Shown: positions 38,886 through 48,271 of the stretch, in pieces
Layout of the letters: the number at the start of each line of letters is the position of its first letter
Position numbering within the stretch: position 1 is the stretch's first letter
Assembly (NCBI GenBank): GCA_963837815.1
Contig: CAWIOS010000016.1
Location: 62,001 to 126,000 of the forward strand
Direction: 5' to 3'
Source of the DNA: Fen-1273 sp963837815
GTDB taxonomy: Bacteria; Bacteroidota; Ignavibacteria; UBA10030; UBA6906
Length of the DNA: 64,000 bases
Position numbers and translations under genes: made by a program
Notes under the pieces: model-generated
Databases searched by the model: none
Seen by the model: the letters and a program-made list of their open reading frames with translations, nothing else
Told to the model about the DNA's origin: nothing

Positions 38886-40799
38886 ATGCCGCGCACAACA
38901 ACAATGACACGCGAAGAACTCTCACGGCTCCTCAGCACCATCCGCACAGTCCGTGCCGGCATACTGGGGGACTTCTGTCTCGACGCCTATCTGCTCCTGG
39001 ATTCCCAGGCCTCGGAACCGTCACTGGAGACGGGACTTCCCACGCGCCCTGTCCGCTCGCAACGGTATGCCCCGGGTGGAGCCGGCAATGTGGCCTGCAA
39101 TCTCAAGGCCATGGGGGTGAAGAGTGTCTCGGTGTACGGCGTGATCGGCGCCGATCCCTTCGGCCGGGAGATGCAGAGGATGCTCGCCGGGGGCGGGATC
39201 GCGACTGCGGGCCTGATTGTGCAGCGCGAACGGTGGGACACGCACGTGTACATGAAACCGTTCGAAAAAGAGAAGGAACAGCACCGGCTCGATTTTGGCA
39301 CATTCAACCAGATCCATCCTGCGACCTTCATGCATCTCCTGGAGAGCCTGGAGCAGGCACTCCCGGAACTCGATATTGTCGTACTGAAACAGCAGGTTCT
39401 GCACGGGGTGCACACGAAGGAAGTGAGAGACGCGCTCTGCACTCTGGCCAAAAACAGCCCCGGGAAGATATTCATCACCGATTCCCGCCACTATCCGGAT
39501 GATTATGGTTCCACGTGCCGCAGGCTACCGTACCGCGAAGCGGCCGGCATCGTCCTTGGAAACCCACCCTCAGGGGACTATCCGGAACCGGCGGTCATGG
39601 AGGATATCTGCAGGCAGTTGTTTCTCCGGTGGGGAGCCCCGCTGTTTGTGACCCGGCCCGATCAGGGATGCGTGGCGTTTGACGCCGGCGGGTATCACGA
39701 AGTTCCCGGTCTCCTCTTCCTCTCCCGGATTGATACCGCCGGTTCGGGAGACAGCATGCTTGCGGGGATCGCCGCCGCGCTCGCCGCAGGTGCGACGCCG
39801 GCGGTGGCGGCCGAGTTTGGGAGCATCGTCTCCGGCGTCACATCGCAGAAGCTGATGCAGACCGGAACGGCCTCGCCGGAAGAGATCCTCCTTCTCGGTC
39901 CGGACGCGGACAGACTCTACCGGACTGATCTCGCCCGGCAGATCCGGAAGGCCGTCTATCACGATCAGACGGAAATCGAAATCGCAGGGGCTCTCCCGCA
40001 CGGCAGGCGCTTCACGCACGTCATATTCGATCATGACGGGACAATCTCGACGCTTCGCCAGGGGTGGGAGGAGATCATGGAGCCGTTGATGGTCCGTTGC
40101 ATACTGGGAGGCCGGGAGGCCGACGAATCGCTGTATGATCATATCGTCGCTGCCGTGCGCGATTATATCGACAGGACGACGGGCATCCAGACGCTCGTGC
40201 AGATGCAGGGGCTCGTGCAGCTCGTGAAGCGGTTCAGGTGCGTCGGCGAAGACGAAATTCTCGACGCCGCCGGATACAAAGCGCTGTACAATGAAGAGCT
40301 CCTGTCGATGGTCCGGAAGAGGATCGCAAGGATCGCAAAGGGGGAACTCGACGCCGGGGATTTCACGATACGGAAATCCCGCGATTTTCTTGCCGCACTC
40401 CATGCACGAAGCGTGACGCTCTACCTTGCAAGCGGGACCGACCAGGCTGACCTGGAAAGAGAATCGTCGATCCTGGGCTACCGTGGGCTGTTCGGCGGAC
40501 GGATCTTTGGCGCAGTCGGGGACGTCACGAAGGAGGCGAAACGGCTCGTTCTGGAGAGGATCCTCGCGGAAATCGGTGACGAAACTCCCGGCAGAACGCT
40601 GGCAATCGGCGATGGACCCGTGGAGATCCGCGAAACGCATAAGAGGGGGGGATACACGGTCGGGGTTGCCAGCGACGAGGTCCGGCGATACGGGCTCCAC
40701 GAAGGGAAACGGCGGAGGCTCATCGAGGCCGGTGCGGATCTCGTCATTCCCGATTTCTGCCAGATGGGTCCGCTCCTGGATCTCCTGTTCGACAGTTGA
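38886..40799 (+). CDS. PfkB-family sugar kinase fused to HAD-family phosphatase
   Basis: 637 residues. Residues 1 to about 345 are a ribokinase/PfkB domain closest in look to the heptose kinase RfaE/HldE (GILGDFCLDAYLLLD, YAPGGAGNVACNLKAMGVKS, FITDSRHYPDDY, RIDTAGSGDSMLAGIAAALA, catalytic Asp289). Residues from about 375 are a HAD hydrolase: VIFDHDGTIS with nucleophile Asp382, then LYLASGTDQADL, DVTKEAKRLVLERIL and LAIGDGPVEIRETHKRGG. Kinase and phosphatase in one chain suggest phosphorylation of an imported sugar and removal of another phosphate, or a salvage of dead-end phosphates. It follows the importer genes by 19 bases. MTREELS at 38904 is an alternative start. Confidence 0.85.
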   Translation: MPRTTTMTREELSRLLSTIRTVRAGILGDFCLDAYLLLDSQASEPSLETGLPTRPVRSQRYAPGGAGNVACNLKAMGVKSVSVYGVIGADPFGREMQRMLAGGGIATAGLIVQRERWDTHVYMKPFEKEKEQHRLDFGTFNQIHPATFMHLLESLEQALPELDIVVLKQQVLHGVHTKEVRDALCTLAKNSPGKIFITDSRHYPDDYGSTCRRLPYREAAGIVLGNPPSGDYPEPAVMEDICRQLFLRWGAPLFVTRPDQGCVAFDAGGYHEVPGLLFLSRIDTAGSGDSMLAGIAAALAAGATPAVAAEFGSIVSGVTSQKLMQTGTASPEEILLLGPDADRLYRTDLARQIRKAVYHDQTEIEIAGALPHGRRFTHVIFDHDGTISTLRQGWEEIMEPLMVRCILGGREADESLYDHIVAAVRDYIDRTTGIQTLVQMQGLVQLVKRFRCVGEDEILDAAGYKALYNEELLSMVRKRIARIAKGELDAGDFTIRKSRDFLAALHARSVTLYLASGTDQADLERESSILGYRGLFGGRIFGAVGDVTKEAKRLVLERILAEIGDETPGRTLAIGDGPVEIRETHKRGGYTVGVASDEVRRYGLHEGKRRRLIEAGADLVIPDFCQMGPLLDLLFDS

Positions 40800-40843
40800 C
40801 CCTCCCGTCTCCGCCGAAAAGTCTCGTCTCCGCGAACAACATA

Positions 40844-40881
40844 TTGAAAGTAGCCAGGTGGCGAGGTATCTTTGCTCGCCA
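40844..40881 (+). promoter_or_regulatory. Promoter-like boxes with overlapping dyad
   Basis: TTGAAA (40844-40849) and TATCTT (40867-40872) are 17 bases apart. A perfect dyad, TGGCGAG (40859-40865) and CTCGCCA (40875-40881), overlaps the second box, as a repressor site would. It lies about 95 bases before the next gene. Confidence 0.4.
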
Positions 40882-40975
40882 GATCCTCAAAGCCGCCTCG
40901 GGCGGTGCTCAGCGAGCTTCAGACCATCACAAGCGCTGTATGAGGCCATCCTGAAACACACAGACGACCACGCAA

Positions 40976-43138
40976 ATGAAACTCAAACTTCTTGCCGGAT
41001 TGCTTCTCGCGTCTGCGATCGCAGGCCGGGCCCAGGATACGAAATTCGAGCCGCGGGGCCAGCAGATTCCGTCGCCTGACTATCACGTTGCGGGGGTGCC
41101 CGTGGCGCCCGGGCCGCCGCCTGAGGCAGCGAAGATTCACGAGGCATGGCTCGCCGACATTCAGCACTGGAGAACCGAACGCCGCATCCGCGTCGGGTAC
41201 GAGGGCTCGCGATACGGCATACCCGCGCTCCGGTGGACGCAATCCAGTTTCATCCAGCCCCAGATGATGATCCAGGACCGGTACTTCTATGATCCGGCGG
41301 AAGACCGGTACACCGTTGACAGGTATCTCGATGACCTCCAGACACGCTACGGCGGAATTGACGCGGTGCTCATCTGGCCGACGTACCCGAACATGGGGAT
41401 TGATAACAGGAACCAGCATGACATGATCCGGTGCATGCCGGGGGGAATCGCGGGAGTCAAGCGGATGGTGTCCGACTTCCACCGCCGCGGGGTGCGCGTC
41501 CTCTTCCCGATGATGATGTGGGACCAGGGAACGGCGGACGCCGGCAGGCCGTGGCCCGATGCGATCGCGCAATTGATGGCGGCAATCGGCGCCGACGGGA
41601 TCAACGGTGATACGCAGGACGGTATCCCCCGCGCATTCCCTGCGGCGGCGGAGCGAACCGGGCATCCCCTCGCATTTGAGCCGGAGGGGGGATGTCCCGA
41701 TGAAGCCGTCGCATACAACCTCCTCACCTGGGGCCAGTATCAGTACCCGTTTGTCCCGATGGTGGACCGGTACAAGTGGATCGAACCGCGCCACATGGTC
41801 AACATCTCCGACCGATGGAACAGGGAAAAGACCGACAATCTCCAGTTCGCGTTCTTCAACGGCGTCGGCTGGGAGAGCTGGGAGAACATCTGGGGTATCT
41901 GGAACGGCATAACTCCGCGCGACGCCGAGGCAACACGCCGCATGAGCAGCATCGAGCGGGAGGTGGCCGCTTTCCTCGTGAGCCAGGAGTGGGAGCCATC
42001 CTACCCCATGCTCCGCTACGGCGTGTTCGCCAGCAGGTGGCCGTTGGGGGGACGGACGGTCTGGACGATCGTCAACCGAAACCCGTATTCCGTGAACGGG
42101 CCGCAGATCGAGCTTCCGGTCCGCGGGGGGATGCGCTATTTCGACCTGTACCACGGAGTTGAACTGGCGCCGGAGCGCCGGGGGGACCGTGCCGTGCTCA
42201 GCTTCGAACTGGAACCGAAAGGCTATGGCGCCCTTCTGGCCGCAACGAGTGCCCCCGACAGCGGCCTGTCGGCATTCATGGGGAGGATGAAATCCATGAC
42301 GGCACGGCCTCTTGAAGATTTTTCTCCAAAATGGGTCGAGCTCCCCCAGCAGATCGTGCCGATCGATTCGACGCCCGTTCCGGCGGCCGCTCCCTCCGGC
42401 ATGGTGAAGATCCCCGCGGGCACATTTCTCTTCAGGTCGAGGGGGATCGAGATCGAGGGTTCCAACGACGTAGGCGTGGACATTCAATATCCGTGGGAGG
42501 ACTCTCCTCGCCGGTATCACGAGAACGTGATCGCTCTCAAACCGTTCTGGATCGACAGGTATCCGGTGACGAACGAGCAGTTCAAGCGATTCCTGGACTC
42601 CAGCAAATATCGTCCAAAGGACCGGACGAATTTTCTTCTCGATTGGCGGAAGGGGACGTATCCGGATGGCTGGGCAAACAGGCCCGTGACCTGGATCGCA
42701 CTTGAGGATGCCCGCGCCTATGCGGCCTGGAGCGGGAAGCGCCTTCCCCACGAATGGGAGTGGCAGTACGCTGCGCAGGGGGACGACGGACGCGTGTACC
42801 CCTGGGGAAACGTCTGGGACACCGCCGCCGTGCCTGTGCCGGACTCGGACCGCACGATGCGTGGACCCGACCCGGTGGATTCTCACCCTTCAGGCGCAAG
42901 TCCGTTCGGTGTCATGGACCTTGTGGGGAACGTGTGGCAGATGACCGATGAATTCGTCGACGAGCACACGCGCGCGGGCATTCTGAAAGGGGGGAGCTAC
43001 TACCGGCCGCGCGGATCGATGTGGTACTTCCCGCAGGCGCACAGGCTCGAAGAACACGGCAAATTGCTCCTGATGGCGCCTTCCTACGACCGTTCCGGGA
43101 CGCTGGGATTCCGGTGCGTGCAGGACGCCGGAGATTGA
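40976..43138 (+). CDS. Secreted barrel-like protein fused to FGE/SUMF1-like domain
   Basis: 720 residues with a signal peptide (MKLKLLAGLLLASAIAGRAQ). Residues about 60-470 look like a glycosidase-type TIM barrel and sandwich of no family I can name: GIDAVLIWPTYPNMGIDNRN, HRRGVRVLFPMMMWDQG, INGDTQDGI, YDLYHGVEL-like strand turns. From Met476 the sequence is a formylglycine-generating-enzyme-like domain: VKIPAGTFLF, KPFWIDRYPVTNEQFKRFLD, RLPHEWEWQYAAQG, VYPWGNVWD, FGVMDLVGNVWQMTDEF, LKGGSYYRPRG and GTLGFRCV. The two catalytic Cys residues of true FGE are not present at the LKGGSYY region, so sulfatase activation is unlikely. It closes the glycyl-radical cluster, possibly under its own promoter. 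Confidence 0.7.
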   Translation: MKLKLLAGLLLASAIAGRAQDTKFEPRGQQIPSPDYHVAGVPVAPGPPPEAAKIHEAWLADIQHWRTERRIRVGYEGSRYGIPALRWTQSSFIQPQMMIQDRYFYDPAEDRYTVDRYLDDLQTRYGGIDAVLIWPTYPNMGIDNRNQHDMIRCMPGGIAGVKRMVSDFHRRGVRVLFPMMMWDQGTADAGRPWPDAIAQLMAAIGADGINGDTQDGIPRAFPAAAERTGHPLAFEPEGGCPDEAVAYNLLTWGQYQYPFVPMVDRYKWIEPRHMVNISDRWNREKTDNLQFAFFNGVGWESWENIWGIWNGITPRDAEATRRMSSIEREVAAFLVSQEWEPSYPMLRYGVFASRWPLGGRTVWTIVNRNPYSVNGPQIELPVRGGMRYFDLYHGVELAPERRGDRAVLSFELEPKGYGALLAATSAPDSGLSAFMGRMKSMTARPLEDFSPKWVELPQQIVPIDSTPVPAAAPSGMVKIPAGTFLFRSRGIEIEGSNDVGVDIQYPWEDSPRRYHENVIALKPFWIDRYPVTNEQFKRFLDSSKYRPKDRTNFLLDWRKGTYPDGWANRPVTWIALEDARAYAAWSGKRLPHEWEWQYAAQGDDGRVYPWGNVWDTAAVPVPDSDRTMRGPDPVDSHPSGASPFGVMDLVGNVWQMTDEFVDEHTRAGILKGGSYYRPRGSMWYFPQAHRLEEHGKLLLMAPSYDRSGTLGFRCVQDAGD

Positions 43139-43513
43139 CGATCCCCGATCGATAATCAGCGGATTAACCGTGGCCCGGCACGGCAGACCAGGAAAATGGC
43201 AATCGCGGCTCGGGCGTCATCTGGAATTCCGCCTTCTTCGCGATCCCCGTCGTGATCTCAAACTCTCTCCGTGATACATGGAAGAGTTTTGGTTCGACCA
43301 CGAGGAACCTGGCATCGTCAATCATCTTGCGGCAAGCCCCCCTGTTTCAGCCACATGGCGAATATTCGCCACGCTGAAATCTCTCTTTTTGTCACCGCTC
43401 CGGAATACATCCTTTTGCGCATTCATTTCCTGTCTTTCCCATGGCATGTATATTGCGCCTCCAATGTCGAATGCCCTTTTCTCTGCTCATATGAAGGCAA
43501 TCCCGGCACTGGA
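43139..43513. other. Intergenic region before the hybrid sensor kinase gene
   Basis: 375 bases. An open frame runs through it into the sensor gene, but it lacks a plausible signal peptide and I do not count it as coding. It contains the shared upstream motif at 43397-43456, listed separately; nothing else is recognisable. Confidence 0.6.
43397..43456 (+). promoter_or_regulatory. Shared two-box upstream motif, copy 1
   Basis: GCTCC (43397-43401), six bases, CATCCTTTTG (43408-43417), then TATATTGC at 43449-43456. The same layout occurs before four other transcription units in the window. TATATTGC fits the Bacteroidota -7 pattern TAnnTTTG loosely. Confidence 0.5.
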
Positions 43514-46500
43514 ATGAAAATCCACATGCACCGTTCCCGACCTCCTCACATCTTCCGGGAAACTTCGCTGCCGCTTCTGACTGCGCTTGCCTTCTGCTTG
43601 ACATCGACAGCTCTGGCCCTGGACCCCCACAAAACGATAAACCAATACGCGCACAGCTTCTGGGTGCGTCAGAACGGCCTGCCCTCGAACAGCGTCACCG
43701 CCGCTCTGCAGATGCGCGACGGGTATCTCTGGCTCGGGATGACTGCCGGGCTATTTCGATTTGACGGTGTGACGTTTACCGAAGTGAGTCCTGACCCCGG
43801 GAACAGCAACGATCATGAACAGATTGCGGCACTGTGCGAATCCGCGGACAGCACGCTCTGGATCGGCACGCTGTACGGAGGTTTGAGAGGGCTGAGGAAC
43901 GACAGGATCCTGAAGTACGGCGCAGCGGAAGGATTCTTCGACACTCAGGTATGGAGACTGCTTCAGACCCGTGACGGGAGTATTCTTATCGGTACGTCGA
44001 TGGGGCTCTTCTCGTTACGAAACGGGGAGATCAAACCCCTGACCGAAAAACCGGAGTTCATCACCGGGATTGTCGAAGACTCGACGGGGCGCATATGGAT
44101 TGGCACGCACACGGGCGTTGAGATTATCGATCCCTCCCGCCCAGGAAAAACAATTGCCATCAAAACGAAGGAGGGGGTATTCAAAAAGCCCACAACCATC
44201 GTATACCGGGACAGGGAGGGGAGCATATGGATCGGCTCGTACGACGGGCTGTCGAGATTGAAAGACGGCGTGTTGACAAACTTTAATGTTGCCGAGGGCC
44301 TTCCCGGTTCATGGATAAACGCCATTACGGAAGACCGGGATGGGAATCTCTGGGTCGGGACGCAGAAAGGGCTTTGCCGCTGGTCAGGCGAGAAGTGGAC
44401 TTCGTTCACGGAAACGGACGGACTGACGGACAACAATGTTTCCGCGATCGTCGAGGACAGGGAGGGGAGTCTCTGGGTGTGCACGGGGGGCGGCCTGAAT
44501 CAGTTCAAGGATGTCAGCATCACACCCTACACGAAGTACGAGGGGCTCCCCAATGATCATATCTCGAGCGTCGTAGAAACGGGCGACAGCAGTCTCTACT
44601 TCCTGAGCGACCAGGGATCGAATGTCATGCGGCTGAAAAACGGCACGTACACAAGAACTGACATCTCTGTGGGGCCGTCCCTCGTTACCCGGGACGGAAA
44701 CCTCTGGATCGCGCAGACGGGCCAGATTGTCCGTATCAAAGACGGTAACGTGACGAAGTATGACACATCCCAGGGGTTGCCGAACCGGTGGTTTACGGCA
44801 CTGGGGGAGGACGACCGGGGTCTTATCACGTTCGTCGATCATACAGGTCTTTTCAGGTTCGAAAAGGGACGGCTCGTTCCGTTCGGACCTCGGGGAGAAA
44901 CGTACCCGTCCCTCCTGTACGTGAGCTGTTTTTATTCTCAAAGCAAGGATGTCCTGTGGGTCGGGACTGCGGACTCCCTTGTGCGGATACAGAACGGCGT
45001 CTTGAAGGGCTTCACGACCGCCGACGGAATGGCGGGCAACTGGGTCAGCTCCATTTATGATGATAAGCGCGGGAACATCTGGTTCAGCTCTCCCCGGGGC
45101 GGCCTGACGCGGTACAGGGACGGTCGGTTCACGGTGTATAATTCCCGGACCGGACTGTTCAATGATGCTATCTTCTGCGTGCTCGGGGATGGAGCCGGGA
45201 ACCTGTGGATGAGCAGCCCGCGGGGAATCGGGCGGATCAGCCGCAAGGATCTCGATGACTTTGCTGACGGGCGCACGGCGTCCGTGGAAACCCGCGTCTA
45301 CGTCAGCGCCGACGGCGTGAAGACCGACGAATGTTTCGGCGACTGGCCGACAAGCGGAATACGGGCTCACGACGGGCGCATCTGGTTTGCGACGAGGAAG
45401 GGGGCGATAATGATCGACCCTGACGCACTGAGCAGAAACGAACTCCTTCCCCCGGTGGTGATCGAACAGGTCATCGTGGACAACGAAATCGTTGATTCGC
45501 GGGGCTCGCTCGTCCTCCCCCCGGGTGCAGACAAGCTTGAGTTTCACTATACGGGACTCAGCTACCTCGTGCCGGAGAGAGTCCTGTTCAAATACAAGCT
45601 CGAAGGGTATGACCGCACGTGGCAGAATGCCGGCACGCGGCGGGTGGCGTTTTATACGAACATCCCTCCCGGGAGATACCGGTTCCGCGTCATCGCGTGC
45701 AACAATGACGGTCTCTGGAATGAGATCGGGGCGAGCACCGAGTTCGAGCTTGCACGGCATTTCTACGAAACGTGGTGGTTCTATGGCCTGTCAGGGCTCC
45801 TGCTTGCGGCCGCCGCATTCGGGATCCACAGGATCCGCGTGCGCACGCTCACCTCGCGCAAGCGCCAGCTCGAGGAGCTCGTTCATGTGCGGACAACCGA
45901 ATTGCAGGACCAGCGTTCATTCCTCAGGAAGGTTATCGATCTCAATCCGAGCTTCATATTCGCGAAGGACATGGAGGGACGCTTCACGCTCGCCAACAGG
46001 GCGCTCGCCCAGGCATACGGCGTGACTGCGGACGACCTTATCGGAAAGACCGATGGGGACTTTAACCCGGAGCAGAGCCAGGTCGAAAAATTCCGGAAAG
46101 ACGACATGGAAGTAATGGAATCGGGAACCGAGAAATACATTTCCGAGGAACAGTTTACGACCGCGGGCGCCGAGCAGCGGTGGATGCAGGTCATTAAGAT
46201 CCCCATCGTCGAAGACGACAGGTCGAAACCGCTGCTCCTTGGCGTTGCCACCGACATCACGCTGCAGAAAAAAGCCGCCCTGGAGATGCGCCAGGCGAAA
46301 GAGGCGGCCGAAGCGGCGACGCGATCGAAGAGCGAATTCCTGGCAAACATGTCGCATGAGATTCGCACGCCGATGAATGCCATCATCGGCATGACGGGAC
46401 TCCTGCTCGACACGAACCTGGACGCGGAGCAGAGCGAGTTCGTCGAGATCGTCCGGACAAGCGGCGATGCGCTCCTGACAATCATCAATGAAATTCTCGA

Positions 46501-48268
46501 TTTCTCAAAGATCGAAAGCGGAAAACTCGACCTTGAACATCAGGCGTTCTCTCTCCCGACGTGCATCGAGGAATCGCTGGATCTGTTGTCCTCGAAGGCC
46601 GTGGAGAAGGGGATCGAGATCGCCTACATCATGGACGAGATGACGCCGCAGGCCATCGTGGGAGACGTGACGCGACTGCGCCAGATTCTCGTCAATCTTC
46701 TCAGCAACGCCGTGAAATTCACCGCGGTGGGAGAAGTCGTCGTGTCCGTCACATCCCGGCCCCTGGAGGGGGGCGATCACGAGGTGCAGTTTGCCGTGCG
46801 GGATACGGGCATCGGGATTGCCGCGGACCGTCTGGACCGGCTTTTCAAGTCGTTCAGCCAGGTCGATTCGTCGACGACGCGGCACTACGGCGGAACGGGA
46901 CTCGGCCTTGCCATAAGCAAGCGGCTGAGCGAGCTCATGGGCGGACGGATGTGGGTCGAAAGCCGACCGGGGGCAGGCTCGACGTTCTATTTCACGGTCG
47001 TTGCTCCCCCGGCGCCGGCGGTGCCGCGGGAGCACACGCGGCTGGACCAGCCCCAGATCGCGGGGAAGCGCCTTCTCATCGTCGACGACAACGAAACCAA
47101 CCGGAGGATCCTCACGCTGCAGTCGCGGTCTTGGGGGATGGTTTCGGAGGCGGTGACGGGAGGGGAAGAAGCGCTTGCCCTCCTCCGCGGCGGGCGGGCG
47201 TTCGACGTCGCGATCATCGATATGCAGATGCCGGGGATGGACGGCGCAATGCTTGCGCGTGAAATTCGCGGGCTTGACGGCGGGACAACGCTGCCGCTGG
47301 TCATGCTGACGTCCCTTTCCTCGAGCGCGCGCCAGTTGAAAGAACAGCACGGAGAGCTTTCCCTTTCGGCGTACCTCACCAAGCCGATCAAGCCCTCCCA
47401 GCTCTACGATGTTCTTATCGGCGTTTTCAGCACGGCCGGGACGGTGAAAGCGGTTCCCCCTGCCTTGCGGAAGCCGGACCCGGGTGTCGATTCCAGGGTG
47501 CCGCTCAAACTCCTTGTGGCGGAAGACAACCTGATCAACCAGAAAGTCGCGCAGCGGCTCCTCGAACGGCTCGGCTACAGGGCGGACGTTGCCGGAAACG
47601 GACTGGAAGCGGTCGAATCCGTGCGGCGGCAGCGTTATGACGTGGTCTTCATGGACGTTCACATGCCCGAAATGGACGGCTACGAGGCGACGCATCAGAT
47701 CCGCGCATTCGAGGGAGCGTCGAGGCACACGATAATCATCGCGATGACGGCGAATGCGTTGCAGGGGGACCGGGAAAAATGCCTCGCCGCAGGAATGGAC
47801 GGGTACATTGCCAAGCCGGTGCGTCAGGCGGACCTGGCTGCAGCGTTGAACGTGCATGCACAGTCTGTCGAACCCTCGGCGGTGGCTGCGGGAACCGGCA
47901 GGCTTCCGGGGGCGCTCTTCGACGAGGCGGTGCTTCTCGCCTTGCGCGAGATCGCGGGTCCGGACGAGCCCGACCTCGTGGAACAGCTCCTCGCGATGTT
48001 CCTTGCTGAAACCCCGGGGAGAATCGCCCAGATAGCGGAGGGATTCCGCTCCGGGGACTGGCCCGGCGTGCGTGAGACCTCGCACAAGCTCAAGGGCGCG
48101 TGCAAGCAGCTCGGCCTTGTTGCCATGGCCGGCGTCTGTCAGCGCCTTGAAGATTGCGAAGCGACGGCGGATCGGGATTGGGTCGGGAGTGCGATCGCGG
48201 AGCTCGAACAGGTGTTTCGTGAGACGGCCGCGCTCCTCGGGACGAAATTCACTTTCAAAGCGGCGTAA
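43514..48268 (+). CDS. Hybrid two-component sensor kinase (propeller, PAS, HisKA, 2 REC, Hpt)
   Basis: 1584 residues from the ATG at 43514, which gives a proper signal peptide (LPLLTALAFCLTSTALA). Periplasmic two-component-regulator propeller repeats follow (WVRQNGLPSNSVTAALQMRD, GYLWLGMTAGLFRFDG, repeated WIGT and WVGT blades to about residue 640). Then come a Y_Y_Y domain, a membrane helix near 760 (WWFYGLSGLLLAAAAFGIH), a PAS domain, HisKA with His948 (MSHEIRTPMNAIIGM) and HATPase (LLSNAVKFTAVGE, GTGLGLAISKRL). Receiver 1 (Asp1236), receiver 2 (Asp1381) and an Hpt domain with His1524 (SHKLKGACKQLG) end the chain. There is no AraC/HTH output, unlike classic HTCS regulators. The phosphate probably passes to the two receiver proteins encoded next. 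Confidence 0.95.
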   Translation: MKIHMHRSRPPHIFRETSLPLLTALAFCLTSTALALDPHKTINQYAHSFWVRQNGLPSNSVTAALQMRDGYLWLGMTAGLFRFDGVTFTEVSPDPGNSNDHEQIAALCESADSTLWIGTLYGGLRGLRNDRILKYGAAEGFFDTQVWRLLQTRDGSILIGTSMGLFSLRNGEIKPLTEKPEFITGIVEDSTGRIWIGTHTGVEIIDPSRPGKTIAIKTKEGVFKKPTTIVYRDREGSIWIGSYDGLSRLKDGVLTNFNVAEGLPGSWINAITEDRDGNLWVGTQKGLCRWSGEKWTSFTETDGLTDNNVSAIVEDREGSLWVCTGGGLNQFKDVSITPYTKYEGLPNDHISSVVETGDSSLYFLSDQGSNVMRLKNGTYTRTDISVGPSLVTRDGNLWIAQTGQIVRIKDGNVTKYDTSQGLPNRWFTALGEDDRGLITFVDHTGLFRFEKGRLVPFGPRGETYPSLLYVSCFYSQSKDVLWVGTADSLVRIQNGVLKGFTTADGMAGNWVSSIYDDKRGNIWFSSPRGGLTRYRDGRFTVYNSRTGLFNDAIFCVLGDGAGNLWMSSPRGIGRISRKDLDDFADGRTASVETRVYVSADGVKTDECFGDWPTSGIRAHDGRIWFATRKGAIMIDPDALSRNELLPPVVIEQVIVDNEIVDSRGSLVLPPGADKLEFHYTGLSYLVPERVLFKYKLEGYDRTWQNAGTRRVAFYTNIPPGRYRFRVIACNNDGLWNEIGASTEFELARHFYETWWFYGLSGLLLAAAAFGIHRIRVRTLTSRKRQLEELVHVRTTELQDQRSFLRKVIDLNPSFIFAKDMEGRFTLANRALAQAYGVTADDLIGKTDGDFNPEQSQVEKFRKDDMEVMESGTEKYISEEQFTTAGAEQRWMQVIKIPIVEDDRSKPLLLGVATDITLQKKAALEMRQAKEAAEAATRSKSEFLANMSHEIRTPMNAIIGMTGLLLDTNLDAEQSEFVEIVRTSGDALLTIINEILDFSKIESGKLDLEHQAFSLPTCIEESLDLLSSKAVEKGIEIAYIMDEMTPQAIVGDVTRLRQILVNLLSNAVKFTAVGEVVVSVTSRPLEGGDHEVQFAVRDTGIGIAADRLDRLFKSFSQVDSSTTRHYGGTGLGLAISKRLSELMGGRMWVESRPGAGSTFYFTVVAPPAPAVPREHTRLDQPQIAGKRLLIVDDNETNRRILTLQSRSWGMVSEAVTGGEEALALLRGGRAFDVAIIDMQMPGMDGAMLAREIRGLDGGTTLPLVMLTSLSSSARQLKEQHGELSLSAYLTKPIKPSQLYDVLIGVFSTAGTVKAVPPALRKPDPGVDSRVPLKLLVAEDNLINQKVAQRLLERLGYRADVAGNGLEAVESVRRQRYDVVFMDVHMPEMDGYEATHQIRAFEGASRHTIIIAMTANALQGDREKCLAAGMDGYIAKPVRQADLAAALNVHAQSVEPSAVAAGTGRLPGALFDEAVLLALREIAGPDEPDLVEQLLAMFLAETPGRIAQIAEGFRSGDWPGVRETSHKLKGACKQLGLVAMAGVCQRLEDCEATADRDWVGSAIAELEQVFRETAALLGTKFTFKAA

Positions 48269-48271
48269 GTC

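Noticed and set aside
42401..43138. Calling the FGE-like domain a sulfatase-activating enzyme
   Set aside because: The paired Cys needed for formylglycine formation is absent and no sulfatase gene is in the window.
43271..43513. An earlier start for the hybrid sensor kinase at 43271
   Set aside because: The added residues are Cys- and Arg-rich without a signal peptide, and the shared promoter-like motif lies inside this stretch. The ATG at 43514 gives a proper signal peptide.
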